A stretch of DNA of 64,000 nucleotides from CAUPWF01 sp036656795 (lineage in GTDB: Bacteria > Bacillota > Clostridia > Lachnospirales > Lachnospiraceae), in the NCBI GenBank assembly GCA_036656795.1, contig JAVXHR010000011.1, forward strand, positions 3,573 to 67,572. The letters run 5' to 3'. How positions within the stretch are numbered: position 1 is the first letter of the stretch; each line of letters begins with the position of its first letter. A program made the position numbers and the translations under genes. The notes below the pieces were generated by a model, which made no database searches, had not been told where the DNA came from, and was given only the letters and a program-made list of their open reading frames with translations. This document shows, one piece after another, positions 8,799 to 18,293 of the stretch.

Positions 8799-9734
8799 AT
8801 GTCTAGTGTAAAATTATCAAAGATAGTGGAAAAGATGAATCTAAAGAATCTGACACCGGAATTAGATCTGACGGAACAAGAAGTGGCAGTTCCGGATATT
8901 AACAGACCGGCATTACAACTAACAGGATTCTTTGATCATTTTGAATCTGATAGAGTGCAGATTATAGGATATGTAGAGTATACATATTTACAGACTTTAT
9001 CAGATGAAAAAAAGGAACAGGTATATGCAGATCTTTTATCACATGGCATGCCATGCGTGATATTTAGTAGAGATCTATACCCAGATGAGATGTTTTTAAA
9101 AGAAGCAATTGCTAATAAAGTTCCTGTATTTTCAACAAACAAAAGTACTTCATCATTTATGGCAGAATTAATTCGCTGGCTGAATGTAGAACTGGCACCT
9201 TGTATTTCAATTCATGGAGTGCTTGTTGATGTGAACGGTGTCGGCGTACTGATTATGGGTGAAAGTGGAATTGGAAAAAGCGAGGCTGCGTTAGAGCTAA
9301 TTAAGCGAGGCCATCGTCTTGTAACAGATGATGTGGTAGAGATTCATAAGGTCAGCGATGACACACTGGTAGGTACGGCACCAGATATAACAAGGCATTT
9401 TATTGAATTACGAGGAATTGGAATTGTAGATGTAAAGACTTTATTTGGGGTTCAAAGCGTAAGAGAAACCCAGAATATTGATTTGGTTATTACGTTAGAG
9501 GATTGGAATAAAGATAAGGAATATGATAGGTTGGGATTAGAAGAAGAATACACCGAATTCCTTGGAAATAAAGTGGTCTGTCATTCAATTCCTATTCGAC
9601 CGGGACGTAATCTTGCAATTATAGTAGAGGCGGCATCGGTCAATCACAGACAGAAACAGATGGGATATAATGCTGCACAAGAATTATATAAACGTGTACA
9701 AGAAAGTATTACAAATAAAAGTAAGCAACCATAA
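8799..9734 (+). CDS. hprK: HPr kinase/phosphorylase
   Basis: Bifunctional enzyme that phosphorylates HPr at Ser46 when glycolytic intermediates are plentiful and removes the phosphate when they are scarce, driving carbon catabolite control in Firmicutes. It has 311 residues, the usual size. The Walker A motif GESGIGKS is at residues 154-161, followed by the conserved TDDVVE segment, the family signature loop RGIGIVDVKTLFG and the end GRNLAIIVEAA. I chose the ATG at 8799 because AAGGAGAGA sits just upstream; the frame is open back to a GTG at 8784. A glucokinase gene follows after 15 bases. A matching HPr with Ser46 is at 53919. Confidence 0.97.
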   Translation: MSSVKLSKIVEKMNLKNLTPELDLTEQEVAVPDINRPALQLTGFFDHFESDRVQIIGYVEYTYLQTLSDEKKEQVYADLLSHGMPCVIFSRDLYPDEMFLKEAIANKVPVFSTNKSTSSFMAELIRWLNVELAPCISIHGVLVDVNGVGVLIMGESGIGKSEAALELIKRGHRLVTDDVVEIHKVSDDTLVGTAPDITRHFIELRGIGIVDVKTLFGVQSVRETQNIDLVITLEDWNKDKEYDRLGLEEEYTEFLGNKVVCHSIPIRPGRNLAIIVEAASVNHRQKQMGYNAAQELYKRVQESITNKSKQP

Positions 9735-9749
9735 AAAAGGAGAGTACGC

Positions 9750-10682
9750 ATGAGTTATTGTTTCGGAATAGATGTGGGTGGAACCACAATTAAGATGGGA
9801 TTATTTGAATTCAGTGGCGAGTTAACAGAAAAGTGGGAACTTGTAACACGAACAGAAAATCAAGGCGAGAATATTCTTCCGGATATTGCAAAGGCAATTC
9901 AAGAGAAGATGAAAGAAAGAAAACTAGATGAGGACGATATCCTGGGAATTGGAATTGGTATCCCAGCTCCGGTAACCGAGTTGGGAATTGTGAATGCGAC
10001 CGCGAACTTAGGCTGGGGATATAAGGAAGTAAAACATGAACTGGAAGAACTTACAAGAATGAAAGTGCAGGTAGGCAATGATGCTAATGTGGCGGCTTTA
10101 GGTGAGATGTGGAAAGGTGGTGGACTTGGTCATAAAAATCTGATTATGGTTACGCTTGGAACTGGTGTTGGTGGTGGGATTATCATTAATGGCAAGATTG
10201 CCGGTGGCGGACATGGAGCCGGTGGCGAGATTGGACACATCTGTGTGAATTATGAAGAGACAGAAGCATGTGGCTGTGGGAACAAAGGGTGTTTGGAACA
10301 ATATGCATCGGCAACAGGAATCGTACGATTGGCAAAACAATATCTTCAAAAACACTCAGAAGAAACGTCACTCAGTCATGTGGAATTAACAGCAAAAACA
10401 GTGTTTGATGCAGTGAAGATGGGGGATAATGTGGCAATCGCAATTGCAAAAGAATTTGGAACGTATCTGGGATATGCATTAGCAAATATGGCGGCATGTC
10501 TGGATCCGGAAATCATTGTAATTGGAGGCGGCGTATCAAAAGCAGGAGAACTTTTATTAGATTATATTATAACGCCATATAAAGAACGGGCGTTTTTTGC
10601 CAATAAAGATGCAAAATTTGTGTTAGCACGATTGGGCAATGATGCGGGAATCTGTGGAGCGGCAAAGATGATTCTAAGATAG
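9750..10682 (+). CDS. glcK: ROK-family glucokinase
   Basis: Phosphorylates glucose (likely) to glucose-6-phosphate with ATP, feeding glycolysis. The 310-residue protein starts with the phosphate-binding motif DVGGTTIKMG. It has GNDANVAALGE with the catalytic Asp, the ROK zinc site CGCGNKGCLEQYAS and a C-terminal IVIGGGVSKAG nucleotide loop. AAAGGAGAG precedes the ATG. The pairing with hprK suggests a sugar-control operon. Sugar preference in ROK kinases can vary (glucose, mannose, N-acetylmannosamine), so the substrate is inferred. Confidence 0.92.
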   Translation: MSYCFGIDVGGTTIKMGLFEFSGELTEKWELVTRTENQGENILPDIAKAIQEKMKERKLDEDDILGIGIGIPAPVTELGIVNATANLGWGYKEVKHELEELTRMKVQVGNDANVAALGEMWKGGGLGHKNLIMVTLGTGVGGGIIINGKIAGGGHGAGGEIGHICVNYEETEACGCGNKGCLEQYASATGIVRLAKQYLQKHSEETSLSHVELTAKTVFDAVKMGDNVAIAIAKEFGTYLGYALANMAACLDPEIIVIGGGVSKAGELLLDYIITPYKERAFFANKDAKFVLARLGNDAGICGAAKMILR

Positions 10683-10711
10683 AGTTTTGACGAATATATG
10701 TGTAACATCAA

Positions 10712-10758
10712 AAAAGAACCTTCTACGGTAAAATCCTTTCCGTAGAAGGTTCCTTTTT
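10712..10758. terminator. Strong intrinsic terminator after glcK
   Basis: GAACCTTCTACGG pairs perfectly with CCGTAGAAGGTTC across an 11-base loop, with a T-run after and an A-run before. It can serve both the plus-strand hprK-glcK operon and the convergent penicillin-binding protein gene. Confidence 0.93.
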
Positions 10759-10776
10759 ATATAGGTAACAATATTA

Positions 10777-13290
10777 TTATGGCGTTGGTGGATCTACAGG
10801 AGGCGCTGGCGGATCTACAGGTGGTGTTGGTTCTGTAGGTGCTGGTGGTGTCACAGGAGGCGCCGGAGTTTCAGGTGCAGGAGTTGTAGGAACTTCTGGC
10901 ACAGTTCCCTCAGGAGGAACTTCTTCTTGATTCTCTTCCCCATACCCTGTACCGGCATGTCCGGAACAACTCTGAGATGGAACAGATCCATTTGCAAAGA
11001 ATTCAGTGATTGCAGGACAACCGGAGACCGCTAACTTACCTGTAAGCGTACAGATTGTCTTCTCCTCAATAGATGCAGGCATTGGAAAGTCTTTATATTC
11101 CAGATTTTCATGAATACGATTCATAATCTTGCGCCATAAGTGTAGATGAGCAACTTTTTCAGTCAATGGTTTATTTTCGTCATAACCTAACCATACAGTT
11201 CCGGTATAGTAAGGAGTAAATCCACAAAACCAGATATCCACATCGGAAGAGGTAGTACCAGTCTTACCTGCAGCAGGCATATTGTCTAATCTCGCATTTT
11301 TTGCAGTACCATCTGTAATAACACCCTCCATAGCACTGGTCAATAACCATGCAGTTGAATCTTGCAATACAGTATGTGTCTCAGGAGTATTATCCAGTAA
11401 TACATTTCCATCATGGTCTACAATCTTTGTATAGAGAATTGGTTTGTTGTACACGCCACCATTTGCAATTGTTGCATAGGCACCAGCCATTTCAATGTTA
11501 TAGACACCATCGGTAATACCACCAAGTGCCAGAGCTTGCTGTACATCACTAAAGACTTGCCCGTTTCGTTCTTCATTTTCTACCAGTGTTGAAAAACCAA
11601 AATTTTTCAAATAATTAAATCCAACTTGTGGAGTAATTTCAGTAATTGTTTTTACAGCACAGATATTGGCAGATTGTTCAATGGCCTTTCGCATAGTCAT
11701 ATTTCCACGATAGGAAGAACCCCACCAGTTTTTAACAGGACGTCCATTTTCGTAAGAATAAGGTTCATCTTTAATCACTGTTGCAAGTGTTTGTCCACAA
11801 CTATCAAGAGCCGGTGCATAAGTGGATACAATTTTATAACAAGAACCCGGTTGTCTCTTTGTAGCAGTAGCCCGATTTAGACTTTGACTTGCTACTTTTG
11901 CACCACGTCCACCAACCAGAGCTTTTACTTGTCCATTGGACTGATCCATAATTACAACAGAAGCCTGAGGTTGTGGTGAAAACGAAAGCTTTTCATCATA
12001 AGTATCACCTTCTTGTGCAATGCTTGCTTTAAATTCTTCTACTGCGGCGGTTGCTGCTTCTTCGTCGGCATAGAGAAGTCCTTGCTTGTCTCCATAATTT
12101 GCTTTTCGAAATGCTTTTAAATGTGTAGTGCCATAGTTTTCAACGCTGCCATCAGCACGAGTAATAGTAAGAGCATAGGAGACACCGGTCATCTTAGAAG
12201 ACGGGAAATTGCCATCGTCATTCATCTCTTCATCGCAGATTTGCTGAATATTCAGATCCTGAGTAGAATAGATACTTAACCCACTGCTATAAACTGCGTT
12301 GTATGCCTGAGTATCAGAATATCCCAATTTTTCAGTAAGATCTGCCATTACTTGATTTGCTAGAGAATCAATAAAATAAGTAGATGGAGAGTCTTCTTCC
12401 AAAGCACTGTTTATATTTTGAACACGATCATATACAGGATCTGCAAGTGCTTCATCATAAGCAGCCTGATCAATGTATTTTTGTTTCAACATATTATTGA
12501 GTACTTTTTTTCGACGCTTCGCATTCTCTTCAGGGTTAGTTACTGGATTAAGTTTAGAGGGACTTTGCGTAATTCCTGCAATTACGGTAGCCTCGGATAA
12601 TGTAAGATCTGAGACGTCCTTATTAAAATAACGACGAGAGGCTGACTGTACACCCAAAGAATTTTGCCCTAAATTAATGGTATTCATATAAAGTTCTAAA
12701 ATCGTATTCTTATCAACTTGTTTTTCGATTTCAACAGCCAAGAACTGTTCTTGGATTTTTCGTTCTACTTTATCATAAAATGTTTTCTCTTCTGTAAAGT
12801 TTGGAAATACATTATTCTTAATTAACTGTTGGGTTAACGTACTTGCACCTTCGGAAAAATCACCACCATTGGCAATGCCCACAACTGCGGCACGGGCGAT
12901 TCCTTGCATGTCGATTCCATTGTGCTGGTAAAAACGTTCATCTTCAATGGCAACGAATGCATGAGCCAGAAAATCTGGAATCTCATCAATGGTTTTATAG
13001 ATTCGGTTAGAACCGGAAGAAACAAATCGCTCTGTTTCAGTGGAACCATCTGCAGCATATACAAAAGTAGTATAGCCCTTTGGCTTAATATCAGCAGGTG
13101 AAACCTGTGGAGTATCATCTACAATTTTCTTTATAAATAAACCACCACCTACCGCACAAGTAACACCCAATAATAAGATACATACAAGTGCTACCTTAAA
13201 AAAGCGTACACCCACTTTCTTTTTTCGCATAGTAGATTTTGAAGTTATTTCTTTTTGCTTTTTAGAAGCTTGCTTTTTCCCATAATTCAT
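10777..13290 (-). CDS. Class A penicillin-binding protein (PBP1A family)
   Basis: A bifunctional peptidoglycan synthase of 837 residues. An N-terminal basic tail and one membrane segment (about residues 30-55) lead into a GT51 transglycosylase domain with catalytic motif EDERFYQH (Glu116) and STLTQQLIKN. The transpeptidase domain follows: active-site Ser483 in PGSCYK, SAN, and K676 in KTGTT. The last 60 or so residues are a Pro-rich low-complexity tail that probably spans or sits in the wall. The start at 13290 is chosen because GGAGG precedes it on the minus strand; a longer frame begins at 13368 with an extra hydrophobic stretch but no good ribosome site. It is monocistronic, divergent from the YigZ gene. 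Confidence 0.95.
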   Translation of the reverse strand: MNYGKKQASKKQKEITSKSTMRKKKVGVRFFKVALVCILLLGVTCAVGGGLFIKKIVDDTPQVSPADIKPKGYTTFVYAADGSTETERFVSSGSNRIYKTIDEIPDFLAHAFVAIEDERFYQHNGIDMQGIARAAVVGIANGGDFSEGASTLTQQLIKNNVFPNFTEEKTFYDKVERKIQEQFLAVEIEKQVDKNTILELYMNTINLGQNSLGVQSASRRYFNKDVSDLTLSEATVIAGITQSPSKLNPVTNPEENAKRRKKVLNNMLKQKYIDQAAYDEALADPVYDRVQNINSALEEDSPSTYFIDSLANQVMADLTEKLGYSDTQAYNAVYSSGLSIYSTQDLNIQQICDEEMNDDGNFPSSKMTGVSYALTITRADGSVENYGTTHLKAFRKANYGDKQGLLYADEEAATAAVEEFKASIAQEGDTYDEKLSFSPQPQASVVIMDQSNGQVKALVGGRGAKVASQSLNRATATKRQPGSCYKIVSTYAPALDSCGQTLATVIKDEPYSYENGRPVKNWWGSSYRGNMTMRKAIEQSANICAVKTITEITPQVGFNYLKNFGFSTLVENEERNGQVFSDVQQALALGGITDGVYNIEMAGAYATIANGGVYNKPILYTKIVDHDGNVLLDNTPETHTVLQDSTAWLLTSAMEGVITDGTAKNARLDNMPAAGKTGTTSSDVDIWFCGFTPYYTGTVWLGYDENKPLTEKVAHLHLWRKIMNRIHENLEYKDFPMPASIEEKTICTLTGKLAVSGCPAITEFFANGSVPSQSCSGHAGTGYGEENQEEVPPEGTVPEVPTTPAPETPAPPVTPPAPTEPTPPVDPPAPPVDPPTP

Positions 13291-13454
13291 GTATTTAATG
13301 CCTCCTTCACACCCAACTATTATAGCAAAGATATGAAACGAAATAAAGCTTAAAAACAAAAAGTTCATAATTCCCTATGAAAAACTTAAGAAAATCATGT
13401 AAAATAATAGCTTTTTTTGCTATAGTAGATAAAAGAGCATAAAAAGGGGAAAAT

Positions 13455-14111
13455 ATGATTGCAAAATACAGAACGATATATCAAGGTGGTGAAGCAGAGC
13501 TTTTGGAAAAAAAATCCCGCTTTATCGGAATTGTACATCCAATTGAAACAGAAGAAGATGCACTTCACGTTATAGAACGCATAAAACACACACATGGAAA
13601 TGCAACTCATCATTGTTATGCTTATGTGCTGGGTGAGCAGATGGAACTTCAACGCTGTAGTGATGATGGAGAACCAAGTAAAACAGCGGGGAAACCAATT
13701 CTGGACGTTTTGCTTGGAGAAGATATTCATAATACGATTATCGTAGTCGTTCGCTATTTTGGTGGGACCTTATTAGGGACAGGTGGGTTAGTACGGGCGT
13801 ACACAGGTGCGGCAAAAGCGGGATTAGAAGTAAGTCAGATCATTACCAAACACCAAGGGACACAAGTTACGTTGAGGGTGGATTATACAGAGCTTGGTAA
13901 GGTACAATATCTGCTGGGTCAAAGAGGAATTCAGATTTTGGAATCAACCTATACAGACAGTGTAGTGATTTCTGTAATAATTTTAGCAGAAGAGGCGGCA
14001 TGTGTCTGTAATGAGATTATGGAAGGAACGAATGGAAAGGCTGAGATAACAAAAGGGAAGACGTGTTATTTTACAGAATTACAGGGGAAGATACAGATAT
14101 TTACAAGTTAG
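13455..14111 (+). CDS. YigZ / IMPACT family protein
   Basis: A 218-residue member of the YigZ/IMPACT (UPF0029) family. The N-terminal UPF0029 domain shows the conserved GNATHHCYAY and DDGEPSKTAGKPIL motifs and the RYFGGTLLGTGGLVRAY segment; a DUF1949-type ferredoxin-like domain follows. The eukaryotic IMPACT relative regulates the Gcn2 kinase, but the bacterial role is not settled. It sits alone between a divergent PBP gene and a terminator. AAAAGGGGAAA precedes the ATG, and a TATAGT at 13421 could be its -10. Confidence 0.92.
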   Translation: MIAKYRTIYQGGEAELLEKKSRFIGIVHPIETEEDALHVIERIKHTHGNATHHCYAYVLGEQMELQRCSDDGEPSKTAGKPILDVLLGEDIHNTIIVVVRYFGGTLLGTGGLVRAYTGAAKAGLEVSQIITKHQGTQVTLRVDYTELGKVQYLLGQRGIQILESTYTDSVVISVIILAEEAACVCNEIMEGTNGKAEITKGKTCYFTELQGKIQIFTS

Positions 14112-14112
14112 A

Positions 14113-14153
14113 AAGAGAGCCATTCTTAGTTTCATAAGAATGGCTCTCTTTTG
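14113..14153. terminator. Bidirectional intrinsic terminator
   Basis: AAGAGAGCCATTCTTA and TAAGAATGGCTCTCTT form a long perfect stem around a short loop, flanked by A and T runs. It lies between the convergent YigZ and hpf genes. Confidence 0.93.
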
Positions 14154-14172
14154 TGATGTCATAATCAAAAAA

Positions 14173-14709
14173 TTACTGGAATTCCGGTTCAATTAATCCA
14201 AAAGTCCCATTTTTCCTCTTGTAAACTACATTCACTTCATCGGATTCGGCATTACAGAACACATAAAAATCATGACCTAACAAATCCATTTGTATACAAG
14301 CATCTTCAGGGTACATTGGTTTAATACCAAATCGTTTTGTACGAACGATATTAATGGCATCTTCACCGATGTCGCCCCCTTCACTTTCAAAAAATTCTTG
14401 ACGGAAGTTACTTCCACTTTGCTGTTTTGCAACCAATTTATTTTTGTATTTACGAAGTTGTCGTTCAATTACTTCTTCTACCAAATCGATTGATACATAC
14501 ATATCATTGCTTACTTGTTCTGAGCGAATGATGGTTCCTTTTACAGGGATAGTTACCTCAATTTTCTGACGTTCTTTTTCTACACTAAGAGTTATGATAA
14601 TTTCTGTCTCTGGGGTAAAATATCGTTCCAGTTTTCCCAATTTCTGCTTGATTGTCTCTTTCAAGCTAGGTGTTACCTCGATGTTTTTTCCACTAATAAT
14701 AAAATTCAT
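14173..14709 (-). CDS. hpf: Long-form ribosome hibernation promoting factor
   Basis: Binds the 30S decoding region in slow growth and dimerises ribosomes into 100S particles. The 178-residue length is that of long HPF. The N-terminal S30AE domain runs from MNFIISGKNIEVTP to about residue 100. After a linker, the C-terminal dimerisation domain holds RTKRFGIKPMYPEDAC and the conserved end FYVFCNAESDEVNVVYKRKNGTFGLIEP. The start at 14709 follows AAGGAG on the minus strand; the frame is open to 14751. A separate promoter lies just upstream, so it can be controlled apart from the membrane-protein operon behind it. Confidence 0.96.
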   Translation of the reverse strand: MNFIISGKNIEVTPSLKETIKQKLGKLERYFTPETEIIITLSVEKERQKIEVTIPVKGTIIRSEQVSNDMYVSIDLVEEVIERQLRKYKNKLVAKQQSGSNFRQEFFESEGGDIGEDAINIVRTKRFGIKPMYPEDACIQMDLLGHDFYVFCNAESDEVNVVYKRKNGTFGLIEPEFQ

Positions 14710-14770
14710 GCTGTCCAACTCCTTTTCGATATATTTACAAACCCATAACATATGTTTGTACTATGTAATG

Positions 14771-14799
14771 ATTATACTCTATTTTAGAATTAATGTATA
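14771..14799 (-). promoter_or_regulatory. Promoter for hpf
   Basis: Read on the minus strand: TATACA (14799-14794), a 17-base spacer and a perfect TATAAT (14776-14771). It overlaps the end of the upstream minus-strand gene. Confidence 0.55.
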
Positions 14800-15404
14800 G
14801 ACCGAATCACTTCAATTCTTGTAATTTTTCCATTCGTTATCTCTGCAATACGTAACCCAAAATCCTTGTAATAGGTGCATGCACCTATTCCTATTTCATC
14901 ATTATCGGCCTCTAATTTTCTGGTGACAACATCACATAAAGTGTCTTCATTATTCTCATAAGGAATATGGACGTGAATTAGGCGGTTTACGTAGGAAACT
15001 TTTTGGGTTCCCCGGAATATAACTTTTTCGGATTCATCAAATTCACAGAACAAATACTTGCGGATGGCAAATAAAATTGCAATTGCAAAGGCACCAATCA
15101 AATTATCCATAGCAGACGAATGATACATGACAATCTGCCTTGCTACGGCAAAGACAAGTACTTCAAATACAGTAGCAGGGGAATGGCTACACAACATACG
15201 TATTAATTCAATTCCAATGACAAGTGAAAAAGCTGCCCCCAAGACATCATTGAAAGAAGCGTAGGTTTGAAAAGTTGGAAGATGTAGTACAGAACCTGCC
15301 AAACCAACGGTAAAGTATATAATACTAATACCAAGAATTCCTGAGATTAGCAACTCCAGTGCGGTTGAAGATTTCTGGAGTATGGCTTTTGCATATTTTT
15401 TCAT
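14790..15404 (-). CDS. PsiE-like membrane protein with soluble C-terminal domain
   Basis: A 204-residue protein with about four membrane helices in the first 130 residues. They resemble the PsiE (phosphate-starvation-inducible E) fold in hydrophobic pattern and in conserved pieces such as GIELIRML and ARQIVMYHS. About 70 soluble residues follow, with an alternating strand/helix pattern (YVNRLIHVHIPYE to GKITRIEVIRSIH) like the transporter-associated domains at the end of CorC/TrkA-type proteins. I am fairly sure of the PsiE likeness and less sure of the tail. Function unknown. The ATG at 15404 follows GGAGG on the minus strand, 20 bases after the PAP2 gene, so it belongs to the typA-PAP2 transcript. 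Confidence 0.68.
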   Translation of the reverse strand: MKKYAKAILQKSSTALELLISGILGISIIYFTVGLAGSVLHLPTFQTYASFNDVLGAAFSLVIGIELIRMLCSHSPATVFEVLVFAVARQIVMYHSSAMDNLIGAFAIAILFAIRKYLFCEFDESEKVIFRGTQKVSYVNRLIHVHIPYENNEDTLCDVVTRKLEADNDEIGIGACTYYKDFGLRIAEITNGKITRIEVIRSIH

Positions 15405-15424
15405 AATAAGTCCTCCATATATAA

Positions 15425-16312
15425 TTATTTTTTTTGAAACTTTGAAAAACAATAGGGATAAATAGCAAGTACCCATAACACCAGCAGGAAGTATTGCACC
15501 ATTTTTGATAAAATAGAACCACCAAATAGTGTTTGAAATCCTATTTTGATGCCAAGTGCAATGGAAAGTCCCAAGACCAATTTTAGCACTTGTCCAATCA
15601 GCGTACGAGTGTGGGTGTTAAAATTGATACATGTACGTTCTATATACCAGCCTACGGCGAAACCAAGCCCTGCACCGGCGGCTTTACAACAATCCGAGGC
15701 ATATTTCTGTGTAATGATATTGTCATTCAATAGAAACAATGCATAGAGACTGACTCCAATAGATGCAAGAGTCAGTGCTGCTGCAATCCATTTAATATAC
15801 TTTGTATCATCTAATAAAAAGTGTTGTCCTCGCCATACAAGCCAGGAAAGGAAGAGTGATATTCCCAAAGAAACCAACACATCTTTTGGAGTATGACAAC
15901 CAAGATATAAACGGGAGAATCCAATGGACAAGAATGCAAGCACACAGAGTCCTTTCATCCAGATGTGTTTAGTAGAAAAGGAAATAGGAGCAAATAGACA
16001 GGTGGCACCTTGAGTATGCCCACTTGGAAAGGAGTAACCTGTGGCACCGGGAATTGCACTTTCTACGGCATGAAATCCGGGATCAAGAACCCAAGGTCTT
16101 GGAATACGAAATGTAATTTTTAATGTTTGTACACAGAGTCCTGCAGAAAAATAAGAGAATCCCAACAGATAAGCAAAGCGCTTATTTGCGCACCAATAAA
16201 GCACGCAAATAACCGCTATGATAATAAGTTCTTGTCCAAAATAAGTTATAAATTGAAAGAGTTGGTCTAATACGGGGGTACGAATACCCTCTAGCAGTTT
16301 CAAAAAATTCAT
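15425..16312 (-). CDS. PAP2-family membrane phosphatase
   Basis: A 295-residue multi-pass membrane phosphatase. The three PAP2 motifs are all present: KITFRIPRPW, PSGHTQG and SRLYLGCHTPKDV, with the catalytic His residues in the last two. Members dephosphorylate lipid phosphates such as undecaprenyl pyrophosphate, phosphatidic acid or phosphatidylglycerophosphate. Eight or so hydrophobic helices surround them. Its ATG overlaps the typA stop by one base (TAATG), so translation is probably coupled. The lipid substrate cannot be read from sequence; recycling of the undecaprenyl carrier is a reasonable guess. Confidence 0.9.
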   Translation of the reverse strand: MNFLKLLEGIRTPVLDQLFQFITYFGQELIIIAVICVLYWCANKRFAYLLGFSYFSAGLCVQTLKITFRIPRPWVLDPGFHAVESAIPGATGYSFPSGHTQGATCLFAPISFSTKHIWMKGLCVLAFLSIGFSRLYLGCHTPKDVLVSLGISLFLSWLVWRGQHFLLDDTKYIKWIAAALTLASIGVSLYALFLLNDNIITQKYASDCCKAAGAGLGFAVGWYIERTCINFNTHTRTLIGQVLKLVLGLSIALGIKIGFQTLFGGSILSKMVQYFLLVLWVLAIYPYCFSKFQKK

Positions 16313-18135
16313 TATTTAGCTCCTTTTTTTCTTAACTTTGCATCTAAAATCTTTTTACGTATTCTTAAATTCTTTGGAGTCACTTCCAATAATTCATCTG
16401 TATCAATAAAATCTAATGCTTCTTCCAAACTTAGAATGCGTGGAGTTGTTAACTTTAAGGAATCATCGGCTCCGGAAGAACGGGTATTGGTAAGGTGTTT
16501 TGTCTTACACACATTCAATTCAATATCTTCTGCTTTTCCGTTTTGTCCAATTACCATGCCGGAATAGATCTTTTCGCCGGCACCTATAAACAGAGTACCA
16601 CGTTCTTGAGCACCAAACAATCCATAAGTCACAGATTCTCCAGTTTCAAAAGAGATTAAAGAGCCTTGTTTACGGTATTGAATCTCGCCTTTGTAAGGAG
16701 CATAGCCCTCAAAAGCGGTGTTGATAATTCCGTTTCCTTTAGTATCGGTCATAAACTCTCCACGATATCCAATCAGACCACGCGCAGGGATTAAGAATTC
16801 TAAACGGGTATAACCACCGTTAGATGCACCCATACCACGCAATTCACCTTTACGCTGACTTAACTTGTCAATAACAACACCGGTAAATTCATCAGGGACA
16901 TCAATATAGGCGATTTCCATTGGCTCTAATAATTTATCGTGTTCATCTCGTTGATATAGAACCTCTGCTTTACTAACTGCAAATTCATAGCCCTCACGAC
17001 GCATATTTTCAATTAATACAGAAAGATGTAATTCTCCACGACCGGATACTTTATAGCTTTCGGTTGTATTCGATTCTTCTACACGTAAACTAACATCAGT
17101 ATTCAATTCACGAAACAGACGTTCTCTTATATGACGCGAGGTAACGTATTTACCCTCTTGCCCTGCAAATGGACTGTCATTTACAATAAATTGCATGGCA
17201 ATAGTTGGCTCAGATATCTTCTGAAACGGAATTGGAACTGCATTTTCAGGAGAACATAAAGTATCCCCAATTGCAATATCAGAGATTCCAGAGATAGCAA
17301 CAATAGAACCCATAGAAGCTTCTTTGACTTCTACTTTATCAAGACCATCATATTCATACAGTTTGTTTATTTTTACTTTTCGTTGCTTTTCAGGCTCATG
17401 GGCATTTACAACAACCATTTCCTGGTTGACACGAATCACACCGTTATCTACTTTACCAACTCCGATACGTCCCACATATTCATTGTAATCAATGGTGCTG
17501 ATTAACACTTGAGTATCTGCATCGATATCTCCTTCGGGAGCCGGAATATAGTCGATGATTGTTTCAAATAACGGAACCATATTCTTTTCGTCATCGGTTA
17601 AATCCAATACAGCAATTCCCGCTTTTGCGGAAGCATAGACAAATGGGCAATCTAATTGTTCGTCTGAAGCGTCTAAGTCCATAAATAATTCTAAAACTTC
17701 ATCGATTACTTCATCAGGTCTTGCCTCTGGTCGGTCAATCTTATTAATACATACAATAACAGGCAATTCTAATTCTAGGGCTTTTCGTAATACGAATTTG
17801 GTCTGTGGCATTGCACCCTCAAAGGCATCTACAACCAGTATAACACCATTTACCATCTTAAGAACACGTTCTACTTCGCCACCAAAATCAGCATGTCCGG
17901 GTGTATCGATGATATTAATTTTCGTATGTTTATAATATACGGCAGTATTCTTTGCTAAAATTGTAATACCGCGCTCGCGCTCGATATCATTGGAATCCAT
18001 AACACGCTCTGCGACTTCTTGGTTTGCACGAAATACACCACTTTGTTTTAACAGTTCATCTACTAATGTAGTTTTACCATGGTCAACATGGGCGATAATT
18101 GCGATGTTTCTAATATCTTCACGTTTTGTTTTCAT
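16312..18135 (-). CDS. typA: Translational GTPase TypA/BipA
   Basis: A ribosome-binding GTPase related to EF-G, linked to ribosome assembly and stress or cold adaptation. The 607-residue length is typical. G motifs are AHVDHGKTT (G1), RGITI (G2), DTPGHADF (G3) and NKIDRPEA (G4). Then come the OB-fold domain II, the EF-G-like domains and the TypA-specific C-terminus (RGLIGYRGEF, then VTPKNLRIRK). GAAGGA precedes the ATG on the minus strand. It heads an operon with the PAP2 and PsiE-like genes. Confidence 0.97.
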   Translation of the reverse strand: MKTKREDIRNIAIIAHVDHGKTTLVDELLKQSGVFRANQEVAERVMDSNDIERERGITILAKNTAVYYKHTKINIIDTPGHADFGGEVERVLKMVNGVILVVDAFEGAMPQTKFVLRKALELELPVIVCINKIDRPEARPDEVIDEVLELFMDLDASDEQLDCPFVYASAKAGIAVLDLTDDEKNMVPLFETIIDYIPAPEGDIDADTQVLISTIDYNEYVGRIGVGKVDNGVIRVNQEMVVVNAHEPEKQRKVKINKLYEYDGLDKVEVKEASMGSIVAISGISDIAIGDTLCSPENAVPIPFQKISEPTIAMQFIVNDSPFAGQEGKYVTSRHIRERLFRELNTDVSLRVEESNTTESYKVSGRGELHLSVLIENMRREGYEFAVSKAEVLYQRDEHDKLLEPMEIAYIDVPDEFTGVVIDKLSQRKGELRGMGASNGGYTRLEFLIPARGLIGYRGEFMTDTKGNGIINTAFEGYAPYKGEIQYRKQGSLISFETGESVTYGLFGAQERGTLFIGAGEKIYSGMVIGQNGKAEDIELNVCKTKHLTNTRSSGADDSLKLTTPRILSLEEALDFIDTDELLEVTPKNLRIRKKILDAKLRKKGAK

Positions 18136-18181
18136 TAATTTTAATCCTTCTCTTTTCTTATTAAAAAGTTACAACTTTTAT

Positions 18182-18209
18182 ATTTTACCACATTTTCAAA
18201 AAAATACAA
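18182..18209 (-). promoter_or_regulatory. Putative promoter for typA operon
   Basis: Read on the minus strand: TTGTAT (18209-18204), a 16-base spacer and TAAAAT (18187-18182), about 47 bases before the typA ATG. Confidence 0.45.
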
Positions 18210-18293
18210 GGTTTTAGTTCTAAAAGTTCATTTTGCTACATAAACTAAGTATTGACTCAAAATACGAAAAAGAGGAAGGGAGAATTACAGATT

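Noticed and set aside
13291..13368. N-terminal extension of the class A PBP
   Set aside because: It adds a second hydrophobic stretch not typical of the family, and the ribosome site belongs to the ATG at 13290.
14736..14758. ACAAAC...GTTTGT dyad as an operator upstream of hpf
   Set aside because: Only six bases per arm in AT-rich DNA; it could easily be chance and I have no matching regulator.
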